NCBI RefSeq assembly: GCF_014235765.1
Contig: NZ_JACMYH010000001.1
Location: 620,001 to 684,000 of the forward strand
Direction: 5' to 3'
DNA length: 64,000 bases
DNA from: Pseudomonas baltica
GTDB lineage: Bacteria > Pseudomonadota > Gammaproteobacteria > Pseudomonadales > Pseudomonadaceae
Of the stretch, positions 43,688 to 52,490 are shown piece by piece. The translations under genes were made by a program, and so were the position numbers. Every line of letters begins with the position of its first letter. Position 1 is the first letter of the stretch. The notes under the pieces were generated by a model. It was given only the letters and a program-made list of their open reading frames with translations. It did no database searches and was not told the DNA's origin.

Positions 43688-45060
43688 ACCCCGAATCCGT
43701 CGACGTCGTCGTCGTGGGCGCCGGCCCGGCAGGCATGGCCGGTGCCACCGAGCTGGCCGGGCTGGGCCTCGCCGTGGTCTTGCTGGACGAGCAAGGCAGC
43801 CCTGGCGGGCAGATCTATCGCGGTATCACCCTGGCGCCGCTGAGCCGGCGCGACCTGCTGGGACCGGACTATGCCCACGGCAACGTGCTGGCCAGAGCCC
43901 TGGAGGACACTCCGGTGCGGCACATCAAGGAAGCTGCAGTGTGGCAGGTGGGTCGTGATCATCAGGTCAGCTATCTGCAGGGTGGGCGTATGCACACGTT
44001 GCAGGCCCGCGCGGTCCTGCTGGCCACCGGCGCCATGGAGCGGCCCTTCCCCATCCGTGGCTGGACCCTTCCGGGAGTGATGACTGCGGGCGCGGCGCAG
44101 ATCCTGCTCAAGAGCGCTGGCGCAGTACCCACCGAGCCGGTGGTGCTGGCCGGTTGCGGACCTTTGCTGTACCTGCTGGGCTGGCAGTATTTGCGTGCCG
44201 GAGTGCCGATCAAGGCCTTGGTCGATACCACGCACCGCGACGACTACTGGCGCGCGCGGCGTCATCTGGTCTCGGCCCTGCGTGCCTGGCCTTACCTGCG
44301 CAAGGGCCTGGAGCTGATGCGCAGTCTGCGCCAGGCGCGCATCGCCCATTTCACCGGTGCCTCGCAGCTGGCGATCGAGGGTACCGATTCGGCCCAGGCG
44401 CTGAGCTTCACCGCCAACGGCAAGGCGCAGCGCATCGCCAGTCGTTGCGTGCTGCTGCACCAGGGGGTGGTACCCAATATTCAATTCAGCCAATCGCTGC
44501 GTGCGACCCACGCCTGGGATCCGCAGCAGCTGTGCTTCAGCCCGCTCAGGGACAGCTGGGGCGAACTGGACGTGCCAGGGGTGTTTGTCGCCGGTGACGG
44601 AGGCGGTATCGGCGGTGCACAGGCGGCGGCACTGCAGGGCCGGCTGGCCGCCCTGGGCATCGCCGCTCGGCTGGGCGCGCTGGGCGCTCCGCAGCGCGAT
44701 CGGCGTGGCGTCGAGCTGCGCCGGGCGTTGAGCGACAATTTGCGCATCAGACCGTTTCTCGACGCGCTGTACCGGCCCCGCGACGAGCATCGGATCCCGG
44801 CTGACGACGTCATTGTCTGCCGCTGCGAGGAAGTCACCGCCGGCCAGTTGCGCCAGTTCGTCGCCATGGGCTGCGCCGGTCCGAACCAGGCGAAGTCATT
44901 CGGCCGTTGCGGCATGGGGCCCTGCCAGGGACGCCTGTGCGGCCTGACCGTCACCGAAGTGATCGCCGATGCGCGCCAGGTGCCCGCAGGCGACGTCGGT
45001 TACTACCGGATTCGTCCGCCGATCAAGCCCATCACACTCGGGGAGCTGGCCGGTGACTGA
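43684..45060 (+). CDS. FAD/NAD(P)-binding subunit with C-terminal Cys cluster (HcnB/OoxA-like)
   Basis: 458 residues. Two dinucleotide folds: VVVVGAGPAGMAGATELAG and VVLAGCGPLLYLLGWQYL. SPGGQIYRG after the first fold is typical of HcnB/OoxA proteins. The C-terminus carries VIVCRCEEVTAGQLRQ and SFGRCGMGPCQGRLCG, a four-cysteine iron-sulfur (BFD-like) site. Acts as the alpha subunit with the small ferredoxin-like subunit. Overlaps both neighbours (4 and 8 bp). Confidence 0.88.
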   Translation: MNPESVDVVVVGAGPAGMAGATELAGLGLAVVLLDEQGSPGGQIYRGITLAPLSRRDLLGPDYAHGNVLARALEDTPVRHIKEAAVWQVGRDHQVSYLQGGRMHTLQARAVLLATGAMERPFPIRGWTLPGVMTAGAAQILLKSAGAVPTEPVVLAGCGPLLYLLGWQYLRAGVPIKALVDTTHRDDYWRARRHLVSALRAWPYLRKGLELMRSLRQARIAHFTGASQLAIEGTDSAQALSFTANGKAQRIASRCVLLHQGVVPNIQFSQSLRATHAWDPQQLCFSPLRDSWGELDVPGVFVAGDGGGIGGAQAAALQGRLAALGIAARLGALGAPQRDRRGVELRRALSDNLRIRPFLDALYRPRDEHRIPADDVIVCRCEEVTAGQLRQFVAMGCAGPNQAKSFGRCGMGPCQGRLCGLTVTEVIADARQVPAGDVGYYRIRPPIKPITLGELAGD

Positions 45061-46222
45061 GCGCCTGCGCTCGGGCGCTGATGTATTGGTGATCGGCGGC
45101 GGCATCCACGGCCTCAGCACCGCCCTGCACCTGGCTCGCGCCGGCGTCCGGGTGACCGTGCTGGAGGCCGAGTATTGCGGTCGCCATGCTTCCGGGGTGA
45201 ACGCCGGTGGCGTGCGCACCCTGGGCCGCCATGTGGCGGAAATCCCCTTGGCCCTCGCTTCGCGAACGCTTTGGCATGGCTTGCAGGACGTGCTCGGCGA
45301 GGACGGTGGCTTCGTCGCCAGCGGCCAGCTGAAACTGGCCGAGAACGACGCTGAACTGCAGGAATGCCAGCGCCGTGTGGAGCAGTTGCATGCCTTGGGC
45401 TTCACCCATGAAGTTTTGATCGATCGGCAGCAGGTGCTCGAATTGGTACCTACGGTGGCACCCCATGTGGTGGGTGGTATCTGGGTCGGCGGCGACGGCT
45501 ATGCCGTGCCGTACCACACCGTTACCGCGTTTCGCCTGGCTGCGCAGCGGCTGGGAGTACGGGTCCTGGAGCAGACGCCGGCACTGCGCATCGAGCGCAG
45601 CGCCACTCATTGGCGGGTCGAGACGCGGTCGGGCGTGCTTCAAGCGGAGCACCTGGTGGTCACCGCAGGGGCCTGGGCGGCGCAACTGGCGGCACAGGTC
45701 GGCGAGCCGGTGCCGGTGCATCCGCAGGGCTTGATGCTGATGGTCACTCACCGGGTCGCCCCATTCTGTGCGCCGGTACTGGGCGCTACGGGGCGGGCGC
45801 TGTCATTCAAACAGTTCGCCAACGGTACCGTAGTGATCGGCGGCAAGCTGGTGGGCTCGGTGGAGTTCGCCGCGCGCCATGGCGAGGTTCAAATGGACCG
45901 CCTGAGCACCAGCGCGCGTACGGTAACCGACCTGTTTCCCCATTTGCGCAACCTGGGTGTGAATCGGGTCTGGGCCGGTGTCGAGGCGTTTACCGCCGAT
46001 GACATTCCAGTGATCGGCGCCAGCTGCAAGACGGACAAGCTGAGCTATTCCTTCGGTTTCTGCGGCAGTGGTTTCCAGATGGGTCCCGGGACCGGTCAGC
46101 GCCTGGCCCAGCAGATTCTCGGCGAGCCCTCGCCGATCAGTCTCGACCCGTTTTCCATAGGGCGTTTCGCGCAATCGGCGACGACGCTCGAACAACCTGC
46201 AACATCCCTTATCCACTCGTGA
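45053..46222 (+). CDS. Second FAD-dependent DAO-type oxidoreductase of the operon
   Basis: 389 residues from the GTG at 45053 with GGGGAG before it. FAD fold VLVIGGGIHGLSTALHLARAG; flavin loop GRHASGVNAGGVRTLGRH; C-terminal FGFCGSGFQMGPGTGQRLAQ. Similar in design to the product of 42190-43329 but clearly a different sequence, so the operon encodes two alternative or successive catalytic subunits for one electron-transfer pair, which is unusual. An 8-bp overlap with the previous gene. Confidence 0.85.
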   Translation: MTERLRSGADVLVIGGGIHGLSTALHLARAGVRVTVLEAEYCGRHASGVNAGGVRTLGRHVAEIPLALASRTLWHGLQDVLGEDGGFVASGQLKLAENDAELQECQRRVEQLHALGFTHEVLIDRQQVLELVPTVAPHVVGGIWVGGDGYAVPYHTVTAFRLAAQRLGVRVLEQTPALRIERSATHWRVETRSGVLQAEHLVVTAGAWAAQLAAQVGEPVPVHPQGLMLMVTHRVAPFCAPVLGATGRALSFKQFANGTVVIGGKLVGSVEFAARHGEVQMDRLSTSARTVTDLFPHLRNLGVNRVWAGVEAFTADDIPVIGASCKTDKLSYSFGFCGSGFQMGPGTGQRLAQQILGEPSPISLDPFSIGRFAQSATTLEQPATSLIHS

Positions 46223-46233
46223 GGAAATACACC

Positions 46234-46587
46234 ATGCTGGACATCAAGCGCATCGAAACCAACCAACGCATGAGCCGTGTCGTGCAGTGCAACGGCTTCA
46301 CGTTCCTCGGCGGGCAGACCGCCACCGACCGTAGCCTGGACATCAAGGGCCAGACTGCCCAGGTGCTGGCCAAGATCGACAGCTTCCTGGAGCAGGCTGG
46401 CCTGGACAAGACCCGTATCGTCACCGCCCAAGTGTGGCTGTCGGACATCCAGGCCAATTTCGCCGGAATGAACGAAGTGTGGGACGCCTGGGCACCCGAA
46501 GGCCACGCCCCGGCGCGCGCTACCGTGGAATCCCGCCTGGCCGCGCCCGATCTGCTGGTGGAAATCACCGTCGTCGCCGCTGGCTGA
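46234..46587 (+). CDS. RidA-family enamine/imine deaminase
   Basis: 117 residues. Core pattern ETNQRMSRVVQCNGFTFLGGQT, then AQVWLSDIQANFAGMNEVWDAW and the active-site arginine in PARATVESRLAAPDLLVEI. RidA proteins hydrolyse reactive imines or enamines released by PLP enzymes and amine oxidases to ketones and ammonia. Its place after two flavin oxidases suggests it clears their imine product. ATG at 46234 with GAGGAAA before it; the GTG at 46219 is an alternative. Last gene of the operon. Confidence 0.9.
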   Translation: MLDIKRIETNQRMSRVVQCNGFTFLGGQTATDRSLDIKGQTAQVLAKIDSFLEQAGLDKTRIVTAQVWLSDIQANFAGMNEVWDAWAPEGHAPARATVESRLAAPDLLVEITVVAAG

Positions 46588-46604
46588 CCCGCGTCGCCTG
46601 ATTC

Positions 46605-46673
46605 GCGGGCAGAGCCCGCTCCCACAGGAGTAGCCCGATCCCCTGTGGGAGCGAGCTCTGCCCGCGAAGGCCG
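46605..46673. repeat. REP pair type C, downstream of the ridA-type gene
   Basis: CGCGGGCAGAGCCCGCTCCC (46602-46627) faces GGGAGCGAGCTCTGCCCGCG (46646-46671) with a short gap, making a long hairpin 20 bases after the stop codon. It probably also ends or protects the operon transcript; there is no T-run. The stretch from there to the PtxS site (46774) holds nothing else recognised. Confidence 0.85.
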
Positions 46674-46773
46674 CGCTGCGGTTCCAGCCGTGAAATGCAC
46701 CACCCTCGTGCCCCGATCGCCTACGCAAAAATCCATCTTCCCCCGTTGACGGCCACTTCGATTTGGTGTTTCC

Positions 46774-46787
46774 TGAAACCGGTTTCA
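46774..46787. promoter_or_regulatory. PtxS operator upstream of ptxS
   Basis: TGAAACCGGTTTCA, a perfect 14-base palindrome identical to the known PtxS binding sequence in Pseudomonas. It is 44 bases before the ptxS start, for autorepression. Confidence 0.92.
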
Positions 46788-46831
46788 ACCACTGATCGCC
46801 TGCCCATAACATCCATAAAAGGACTCAGGCC

Positions 46832-47833
46832 GTGACCCGTCTTTCCGTTCCTGTGCGCCCTCGCGTGACCATGCTCGACGTAGCCGAGCGCGCAGGTGTA
46901 TCCAAGGCCAGTGTCTCGCGCTTCATCGGTGAAGATCGCGGTCTGCTGTCCGACGTCATCGCCACACGCATCGCCCGCGCCATCGACGACCTCGGCTATC
47001 GCCCCAATCAGATGGCCCGCGGCCTCAAGCGCGGTCGTACGCGCCTGATCGGCATGCTCATGGCCGATATCCGCAACCCCTACTCGGTGGCCGTCATGCA
47101 TGGCGTGGAAACCGCCTGCCGCCGCCATGGCTACAGCCTGGTGGTATGCAACACCGACCGCGACCCGGAACAGGAACGCCAGCAGTTGCAGGCCATGCGT
47201 GCCTACAACGTCGAAGGCGTGATCGTGAACACCCTCGGCCACCACCTGGATGAGCTGCGCGAACTGCAACGGGAACTGCCCATGGTGCTGGTCGACCGCA
47301 AGGTGGCCGACCTGCCCAGCGACCTTGTCGGGCTGGACAACCGGAGGGCCGTCGACATGGCCCTCGACCACCTCCACGAGCGCGGCTATCGCCATCTGGC
47401 GCTGGTCAGTGAGGCGGTCGATGGCACTAGCTCCCGTACCGAACGCATCGAGGCCTTCGCGCAACGCACCGGCGGACCGGTGTTCTACACCGGTGCCGGC
47501 CTCGGCGAGCAACTGCGCACGTTCCTTGCCGGCGCCGACGTCGGGCCCAAGGCCTTGTTCTGCGCCAATGGCGTGGCGGCACTGGCCTGCACTCTGGCCC
47601 TGCGGGAGTTTGGCAATCAGGCATGCGAAGACGTGGGGCTGATCGCGCTCGATGATCTCGACTGGTACCCACTGGTAGGCAACGGTATTACCGCCCTCGC
47701 CCAACCCACCCATGCCATCGGCGTGCAAGCCTTGGAATGCCTGTTGCGGCGGCTGCAGGGTGCGCAAGGTCCAGCCCAGACGTTCCACTTCACCCCTGAC
47801 CTGATCGTTCGAGGTTCCACCCCGCTCCGCTGA
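46832..47833 (+). CDS. ptxS: 2-ketogluconate utilization repressor PtxS (LacI family)
   Basis: 333 residues. N-terminal LacI helix-turn-helix VTMLDVAERAGVSKASVSRFIG, hinge NQMARGLKRGRTRLIG, then a periplasmic-binding-type domain that responds to 2-ketogluconate. GTG start with AAAGGA before it. The identity is supported by its position in front of kguE, kguK and kguT and by two exact PtxS operators that flank it. Confidence 0.93.
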   Translation: MTRLSVPVRPRVTMLDVAERAGVSKASVSRFIGEDRGLLSDVIATRIARAIDDLGYRPNQMARGLKRGRTRLIGMLMADIRNPYSVAVMHGVETACRRHGYSLVVCNTDRDPEQERQQLQAMRAYNVEGVIVNTLGHHLDELRELQRELPMVLVDRKVADLPSDLVGLDNRRAVDMALDHLHERGYRHLALVSEAVDGTSSRTERIEAFAQRTGGPVFYTGAGLGEQLRTFLAGADVGPKALFCANGVAALACTLALREFGNQACEDVGLIALDDLDWYPLVGNGITALAQPTHAIGVQALECLLRRLQGAQGPAQTFHFTPDLIVRGSTPLR

Positions 47834-47871
47834 AAAAGCGCTGCGGCGTGCGCTGTACCCATGCTTAAAAC

Positions 47872-47885
47872 TGAAACCGGTTTCA
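47872..47885. promoter_or_regulatory. PtxS operator upstream of kguE
   Basis: Second TGAAACCGGTTTCA. It ends next to the AGAGGA Shine-Dalgarno of kguE, so bound repressor covers the translation start region of the operon. Confidence 0.92.
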
Positions 47886-47898
47886 GAGGACAATAACA

Positions 47899-48681
47899 AT
47901 GCATCCCTATCCCGTCTCCATCAGCCTTTCCAGCTTCGGCGCGGACCATGTTCGTACACAGGGTCAGGCCAGCCTGGCACCGCTGGTTGCCCAGACCGGC
48001 GCCAGCCATATCGAACTGCGCGAGGAGCTGTTCGATGACTTCGATGCGCCCTCCCTGCGCAGTGCGATCGCCGCGCAAGAACTTACCTGCGTCTATTCCT
48101 CGCCGCTCGAACTGTGGCAGCCCGGCCAGGCCGCGCCCAATCCGCAGCTGCAACTGGCGCTCGCTCGCGCGTCTGCGTGCAGCGCGATCTGGCTCAAGGT
48201 CTCGCTGGGTTTTCACTCCACTGCCAGCGACTTGCACCTGCTGCATGACCAGTTGCGCGATCAACCCGTGCGCCTGCTGATCGAGAACGACCAGACTGCC
48301 CACGGTGGGCGGATCGAGCCGCTGGTCGACTTCTTCACTGCGATAGCCAGGCAAGGCGTGCCGGTGGGCATGACCTTCGACATCGGCAACTGGCAATGGC
48401 AGCAACAGTCGGTTTCGAGCGCTGCGCAGCAGTTGGGCCGTTTCGTCGAATACATTCACTGCAAGGCCGTACAACGCACCACGACCGGCAAGCTGGTCGC
48501 CACGCCGCCCGAGTTGACCGACCTGCATCAGTGGGCGCGCCTGCTCGGGCACATGGCACCAGGCCTGGTGCGGGCCATCGAGTACCCGTTGCAGGGCAGC
48601 GACCTGCTGGCTGTCGCCAAGGCACAGGTGGCCACCCTCGCCCGCCTTGGCCAGGCCGCGCAGGAGGTGGCCCATGGCTGA
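47899..48681 (+). CDS. kguE: KguE, sugar phosphate isomerase/epimerase-like protein of 2-ketogluconate use
   Basis: 260 residues of the xylose-isomerase-like TIM-barrel superfamily: ASHIELREELFDDF, LLIENDQTAHGG with a metal Glu, GMTFDIGNWQWQ, and YIHCKAVQ. Its reaction is not settled; it is constant in kgu operons. First gene after the PtxS site. Ends with an 8-bp overlap with kguK. Confidence 0.9.
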   Translation: MHPYPVSISLSSFGADHVRTQGQASLAPLVAQTGASHIELREELFDDFDAPSLRSAIAAQELTCVYSSPLELWQPGQAAPNPQLQLALARASACSAIWLKVSLGFHSTASDLHLLHDQLRDQPVRLLIENDQTAHGGRIEPLVDFFTAIARQGVPVGMTFDIGNWQWQQQSVSSAAQQLGRFVEYIHCKAVQRTTTGKLVATPPELTDLHQWARLLGHMAPGLVRAIEYPLQGSDLLAVAKAQVATLARLGQAAQEVAHG

Positions 48682-49615
48682 GTTCGATGTGCTGAGTTTC
48701 GGCGAAACCATGGCCATGTTCGTCGCCGAGCAGACCGGCGAACTGGCCGAAGTCGAGCGCTTCCGCAAACGCATTGCCGGTGCCGACAACAACGTCGCCA
48801 TCGGCCTGTCGCGGCTGGGCTTCAACGTCGCCTGGCTGAGCCGAGTGGGCAACGACTCGCTTGGTCGCTTCATCGTCGCCGCGTTGCAACGCGAAGGGCT
48901 GGATTGCAGCCATGTCGGCGTGGATTCACAGCACCCCACCGGGTTCCAGTTCAAGTCGCTGCAGGACGATGGCCGCGACCCCACGGTCGAATACTTTCGC
49001 CGCGGATCGGCGGCCAGCCATATGGGCATTGGCGATGTGCCTGAACGCCTGCTCGATGCCCGTCACCTGCATGCCACCGGCATCGCCCCGGCGCTGTCGC
49101 CGAGCATGAATGCGTTGACCCGTGGCTTGATGGCCGCCATGCGTTCGGCAGGCCGAAGCGTCTCGTTCGACCCCAACCTGCGCCCGTCGCTGTGGCCCAG
49201 CCAGGCGCACATGATCGAGCAGATTAACAGCTTCGCCGCGCTGGCCGACTGGGTATTGCCGGGCCTGGCCGAAGGGCAGCTGCTGACCGGACACGAACGC
49301 TGCGAAGACATTGCCCGTTTCTATCTCGACCAGGGTGTGCAGGCGGTGGTGATCAAGTTGGGCGCGGACGGCGCGTTCTATTGCAGCGCCGAGCAACAAG
49401 GCTACGTAGCCAGCCGCCCCGTGGCCAAGGTGGTGGATACGGTCGGCGCGGGTGACGGCTTCGCCGTCGGCGTCATCAGTGCCCTGCTCGAAGGCCGCGA
49501 CCTGGCCCAGGCCGCCGCCCGCGGCAACTGGATCGGCAGCCTGGCGGTACAGAACCCGGGCGACATGGAAGGCCTGCCGACGCGCGCCGCGCTGATCGAG
49601 GACGAAAGCCACTGA
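48674..49615 (+). CDS. kguK: 2-ketogluconate kinase
   Basis: 313 residues, PfkB family: SFGETMAMFVAEQTGEL start, GGNNVA-like GADNNVAIGLSRLG, and the C-terminal DTVGAGDGFAVGVISALL with the anion hole and catalytic Asp. Phosphorylates 2-ketogluconate at O-6. AGGAGG precedes the ATG. Confidence 0.92.
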   Translation: MAEFDVLSFGETMAMFVAEQTGELAEVERFRKRIAGADNNVAIGLSRLGFNVAWLSRVGNDSLGRFIVAALQREGLDCSHVGVDSQHPTGFQFKSLQDDGRDPTVEYFRRGSAASHMGIGDVPERLLDARHLHATGIAPALSPSMNALTRGLMAAMRSAGRSVSFDPNLRPSLWPSQAHMIEQINSFAALADWVLPGLAEGQLLTGHERCEDIARFYLDQGVQAVVIKLGADGAFYCSAEQQGYVASRPVAKVVDTVGAGDGFAVGVISALLEGRDLAQAAARGNWIGSLAVQNPGDMEGLPTRAALIEDESH

Positions 49616-49714
49616 CGCACGCAAAAAAGACCCACGCAAAAAGCTGCGCCCTGTACCCATGAATCAAAACGCCCTACCTGTTGCGACAATTACAAAATGC
49701 TCAGGAGTCAGACC

Positions 49715-51019
49715 ATGCACAGCCACACCGTGAAACTCGCCAGCCGTCGCTGGTGGTACATCATGCCGATCGTCTTCATCACCTACAGCCTTGCCTACCT
49801 GGACCGGGCCAACTACGGTTTCGCCGCAGCCTCGGGCATGGCCGCCGACCTGAACATAACGCCGGGGCTGTCCTCGCTGCTCGGCGCCCTGTTCTTCCTG
49901 GGTTACTTCTTCTTCCAGGTCCCCGGCGCGATCTATGCGCAGAAGCACAGTGTCAAGCAGTTGATCTTCGTCAGCCTGATCCTCTGGGGCAGCCTGGCGA
50001 CCTTGACCGGTGTCGTCTCCAGCGCCTACTGGCTGATCGTGATCCGCTTCATGCTCGGCGTCGTCGAAGCCGTGGTCATGCCCGCGATGCTGGTGTACCT
50101 GTGCCATTGGTTCACCCGCGCGGAACGCTCGCGGGCCAACACTTTCCTGATACTGGGCAACCCGGTGACGATGCTGTGGATGTCGGTGGTGTCCGGCTAC
50201 CTGATCCAGCATTACAGCTGGCGCTGGATGTTCATCATCGAAGGGTTGCCCGCCGTCATCTGGGCATTCATCTGGTGGCGCCTGGCCGATGATCGACCCG
50301 CCCAGGCGAAGTGGCTCAGCCAGCAGGAAAAAGACGACCTGCAACAGGCCCTGGCCGCCGAACAGGTGGGCATGAAGCCGGTGAAGAACTACGCCGAAGC
50401 CTTCCGTTCGGGCAAGGTCATCACCCTGTCGTTGCAGTTCTTCCTGTGGAGCGTGGGCGTGTACGGCTTCGTGCTGTGGCTGCCGTCGATTCTCAAGCAG
50501 GGCGCGCAGATGGACATGATCGAGGCTGGCTGGCTGTCTTCCCTGCCCTACCTGGCGGCGGTGATCGGCATGCTGGTGGTGAGCTGGTTTTCCGACCGTA
50601 TGCAACGGCGCAAGCGCTTCGTCTGGCCACCGCTGCTGCTGGCGGCACTGGCGTTCTACGGTTCGTACGCGCTGGGCAGCGAGCACTTCTGGTGGTCCTA
50701 TGCACTGCTGGTGATCGCCGGAGCGTGCATGTACGCGCCCTATGGTCCGTTCTTTGCCATCGTGCCGGAGATCCTTCCCGCCAACGTGGCCGGAGGTGCC
50801 ATGGCGCTGATCAACAGCATGGGCGCCCTGGGCTCATTTGCCGGGTCCTACCTGGTTGGCTATCTCAACGCCAGCACCGGCAACCCGGGCGCTTCCTACC
50901 TGTTGATGAGCGGGGCGCTGCTGCTCTCGGCGCTGCTGACCATCATGCTCAAGCCCGGAGGCTGCGATGCGGTGGTCGGCAAAGCGGACGCCACGGGGCT
51001 TGCGTCCTGCAAAAACTGA
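49715..51019 (+). CDS. kguT: 2-ketogluconate transporter (MFS, ACS family)
   Basis: 434 residues, 12 helices: MPIVFITYSLAYLDRANYGFAA is the ACS start. The ATG at 49715 has AGGAG 7 bases before it; ATG 49697 is an alternative with no site. 99 bases after kguK in the same direction. In P. aeruginosa and P. putida the next gene is kguD, the 2-keto-6-phosphogluconate reductase; here there is none. Confidence 0.9.
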   Translation: MHSHTVKLASRRWWYIMPIVFITYSLAYLDRANYGFAAASGMAADLNITPGLSSLLGALFFLGYFFFQVPGAIYAQKHSVKQLIFVSLILWGSLATLTGVVSSAYWLIVIRFMLGVVEAVVMPAMLVYLCHWFTRAERSRANTFLILGNPVTMLWMSVVSGYLIQHYSWRWMFIIEGLPAVIWAFIWWRLADDRPAQAKWLSQQEKDDLQQALAAEQVGMKPVKNYAEAFRSGKVITLSLQFFLWSVGVYGFVLWLPSILKQGAQMDMIEAGWLSSLPYLAAVIGMLVVSWFSDRMQRRKRFVWPPLLLAALAFYGSYALGSEHFWWSYALLVIAGACMYAPYGPFFAIVPEILPANVAGGAMALINSMGALGSFAGSYLVGYLNASTGNPGASYLLMSGALLLSALLTIMLKPGGCDAVVGKADATGLASCKN

Positions 51020-51163
51020 CGCAGATCATGAAACTTCATGAAATCGCCCGGTATTCGTGGCAAAGCGCACAGCTGTCATCCAGGTGGTGCTACTTTTAAT
51101 ACTCCACAGGCTATCCATTCCGATGGCCTGCCCTGCCACGTGCGGCTGCAACAGGTGGGCGCG

Positions 51164-51421
51164 ATGAACAAGATGACATTTCCGAACGCTTGCCAGGTCA
51201 TGCGCTGGCACTTTCACCCCATGGGCTTCGAGGGCAATATGGATGCGCCCAGCAGCATGGTGGCCAGGCTGTTCGACCGCAGCAGCGGCGAAACCCTGTT
51301 GGCCATCGCCGGGCTGCCTTGTGCAACGGTCATGAATGCCGCGGACGTCGAGCGCATCATCGAGGCAGTGGAAGCCGAGCTCGAGGCGTTCATTCCGCCG
51401 CTGGCGCTCAAGGCAGGCTGA
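51164..51421 (+). CDS. DUF1652-family small protein
   Basis: 85 residues. The pattern FPNACQVMRWHFHPMGFEGNMDAPSSMVARLFD ... GLPCATVMNAADVERIIEAVE is that of the Pseudomonas-restricted DUF1652 family. Function unknown. The frame is open back to 51038 but that part is not coding-like; CAGGTGGG precedes the ATG. Not obviously tied to the kgu genes. Confidence 0.82.
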   Translation: MNKMTFPNACQVMRWHFHPMGFEGNMDAPSSMVARLFDRSSGETLLAIAGLPCATVMNAADVERIIEAVEAELEAFIPPLALKAG

Positions 51422-51437
51422 GCGCGCCAGCCCTCCA

Positions 51438-52490
51438 TCAGCTCGATCCGAAATGACTGTGCAGCGTACCCACAACGATCCGAGCGGCGTCGGCTGCGGC
51501 ATTGTCGTTGAGCAATGCCTGCCAGCCGCGGCGACCGGGCAGGTGCCGAGCCCTCTGCAGTAGAGCCGGCCACTGATCTGCAGCCGGCACACCGAGCACA
51601 CCCAGTGCCACGCCCAACCTTTCAAGCTGCAACGCCTGCAGGCGTTGCTCATCGAACGGGCGCTGCTCGGCGATGGCGATCAAACGCCCGCCCATATGCG
51701 CGACCTCGGCGACCACATTGTCCCCGGCACTGCCTACCACGATCTCGGCACGCAGCAGTTCCGGCAAGGGGTCGACCAGGTGCCCCAGCAGCGTCAGGTT
51801 TCCCGGCAGCGGCAGGTCACTGGCGGGCAGCGGTCCGGCTACACGAAATTGATCTTCGGGGCAGCGTCTGGCAATGGCGATCAGTGAATCGACGGTGAAG
51901 GCCGTGCCACCCTGCCCGGTGATCACCAGCACCGCGCCATGCTCAGGCGCCACGTGAGCGCTGCTTTGCTGGCTGTAGCGGGACACCCAACCGCAGTGGT
52001 CGGTCTTGGCCAGCACCCAGTCGGGCATCTGGCTGCACTCCATCGAGGCCGGGTATGGCGCAAGCAAGCGTGAGGCCGATGCATAGGCCTGCAGATGGGC
52101 CGGGTCGGTACGTTCGCCGTGCTGGCGCATGTACACGCACGGTACGCCGAACAGGCGCGCCAGCATCGCCACTTCCACGGATACATCGACCACCAGCAGA
52201 CACGGCCAGGCGCTACGCATCCAGTCGGCCAGAAGCCCCATGCGTTCGCGCAGCCCGTCCACGGCCAAGGGCGCGTAATGCAGCGCGGGAAAGCTCTCCA
52301 CATGCATGCCGGGCGCAGTGTCGCCGGGCAACTGCAGGGCCTTGATCGTCGAGGAGTAGTCGGCGTCGGGCAACCGCGAGCCGATCAACGTGACGTCGCA
52401 GTCCATGTGCCGGGCGATGGCCAGGGCGCGCATGCCATGGCCGGAGCCGTGGTGATGCACGTAGTAGCCGACCTGTGCGCGCTCAGGCAC
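51438..52490 (-). CDS. Glycosyltransferase, GT28/MurG-like fold
   Basis: 350 residues from a GTG at 52490 that overlaps the stop of the gene before it by 8 bp. VGYYVHHHGSGHGMRALAIARHM is a GT-B start with the GxGH pattern of MurG-like enzymes; GAVLVITGQGGTAFTVDSLI and VVGSAGDNVVAEVAHMGG are the nucleotide-sugar end. No strong Shine-Dalgarno, in line with coupling to the upstream GT4 gene. Donor and acceptor unknown; the pair may decorate a surface glycan. Confidence 0.78.
   Translation of the reverse strand: MPERAQVGYYVHHHGSGHGMRALAIARHMDCDVTLIGSRLPDADYSSTIKALQLPGDTAPGMHVESFPALHYAPLAVDGLRERMGLLADWMRSAWPCLLVVDVSVEVAMLARLFGVPCVYMRQHGERTDPAHLQAYASASRLLAPYPASMECSQMPDWVLAKTDHCGWVSRYSQQSSAHVAPEHGAVLVITGQGGTAFTVDSLIAIARRCPEDQFRVAGPLPASDLPLPGNLTLLGHLVDPLPELLRAEIVVGSAGDNVVAEVAHMGGRLIAIAEQRPFDEQRLQALQLERLGVALGVLGVPAADQWPALLQRARHLPGRRGWQALLNDNAAADAARIVVGTLHSHFGSS

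Noticed and set aside
50986..51099. Extension of a frame through the end of kguT encoding a short peptide after it
   Set aside because: No ribosome-binding site, not conserved in pattern, and overlaps kguT in another frame.
51020..51163. Remnant of kguD after kguT
   Set aside because: No frame in these 144 bases resembles a hydroxyacid dehydrogenase; I see no leftover piece to call a pseudogene.
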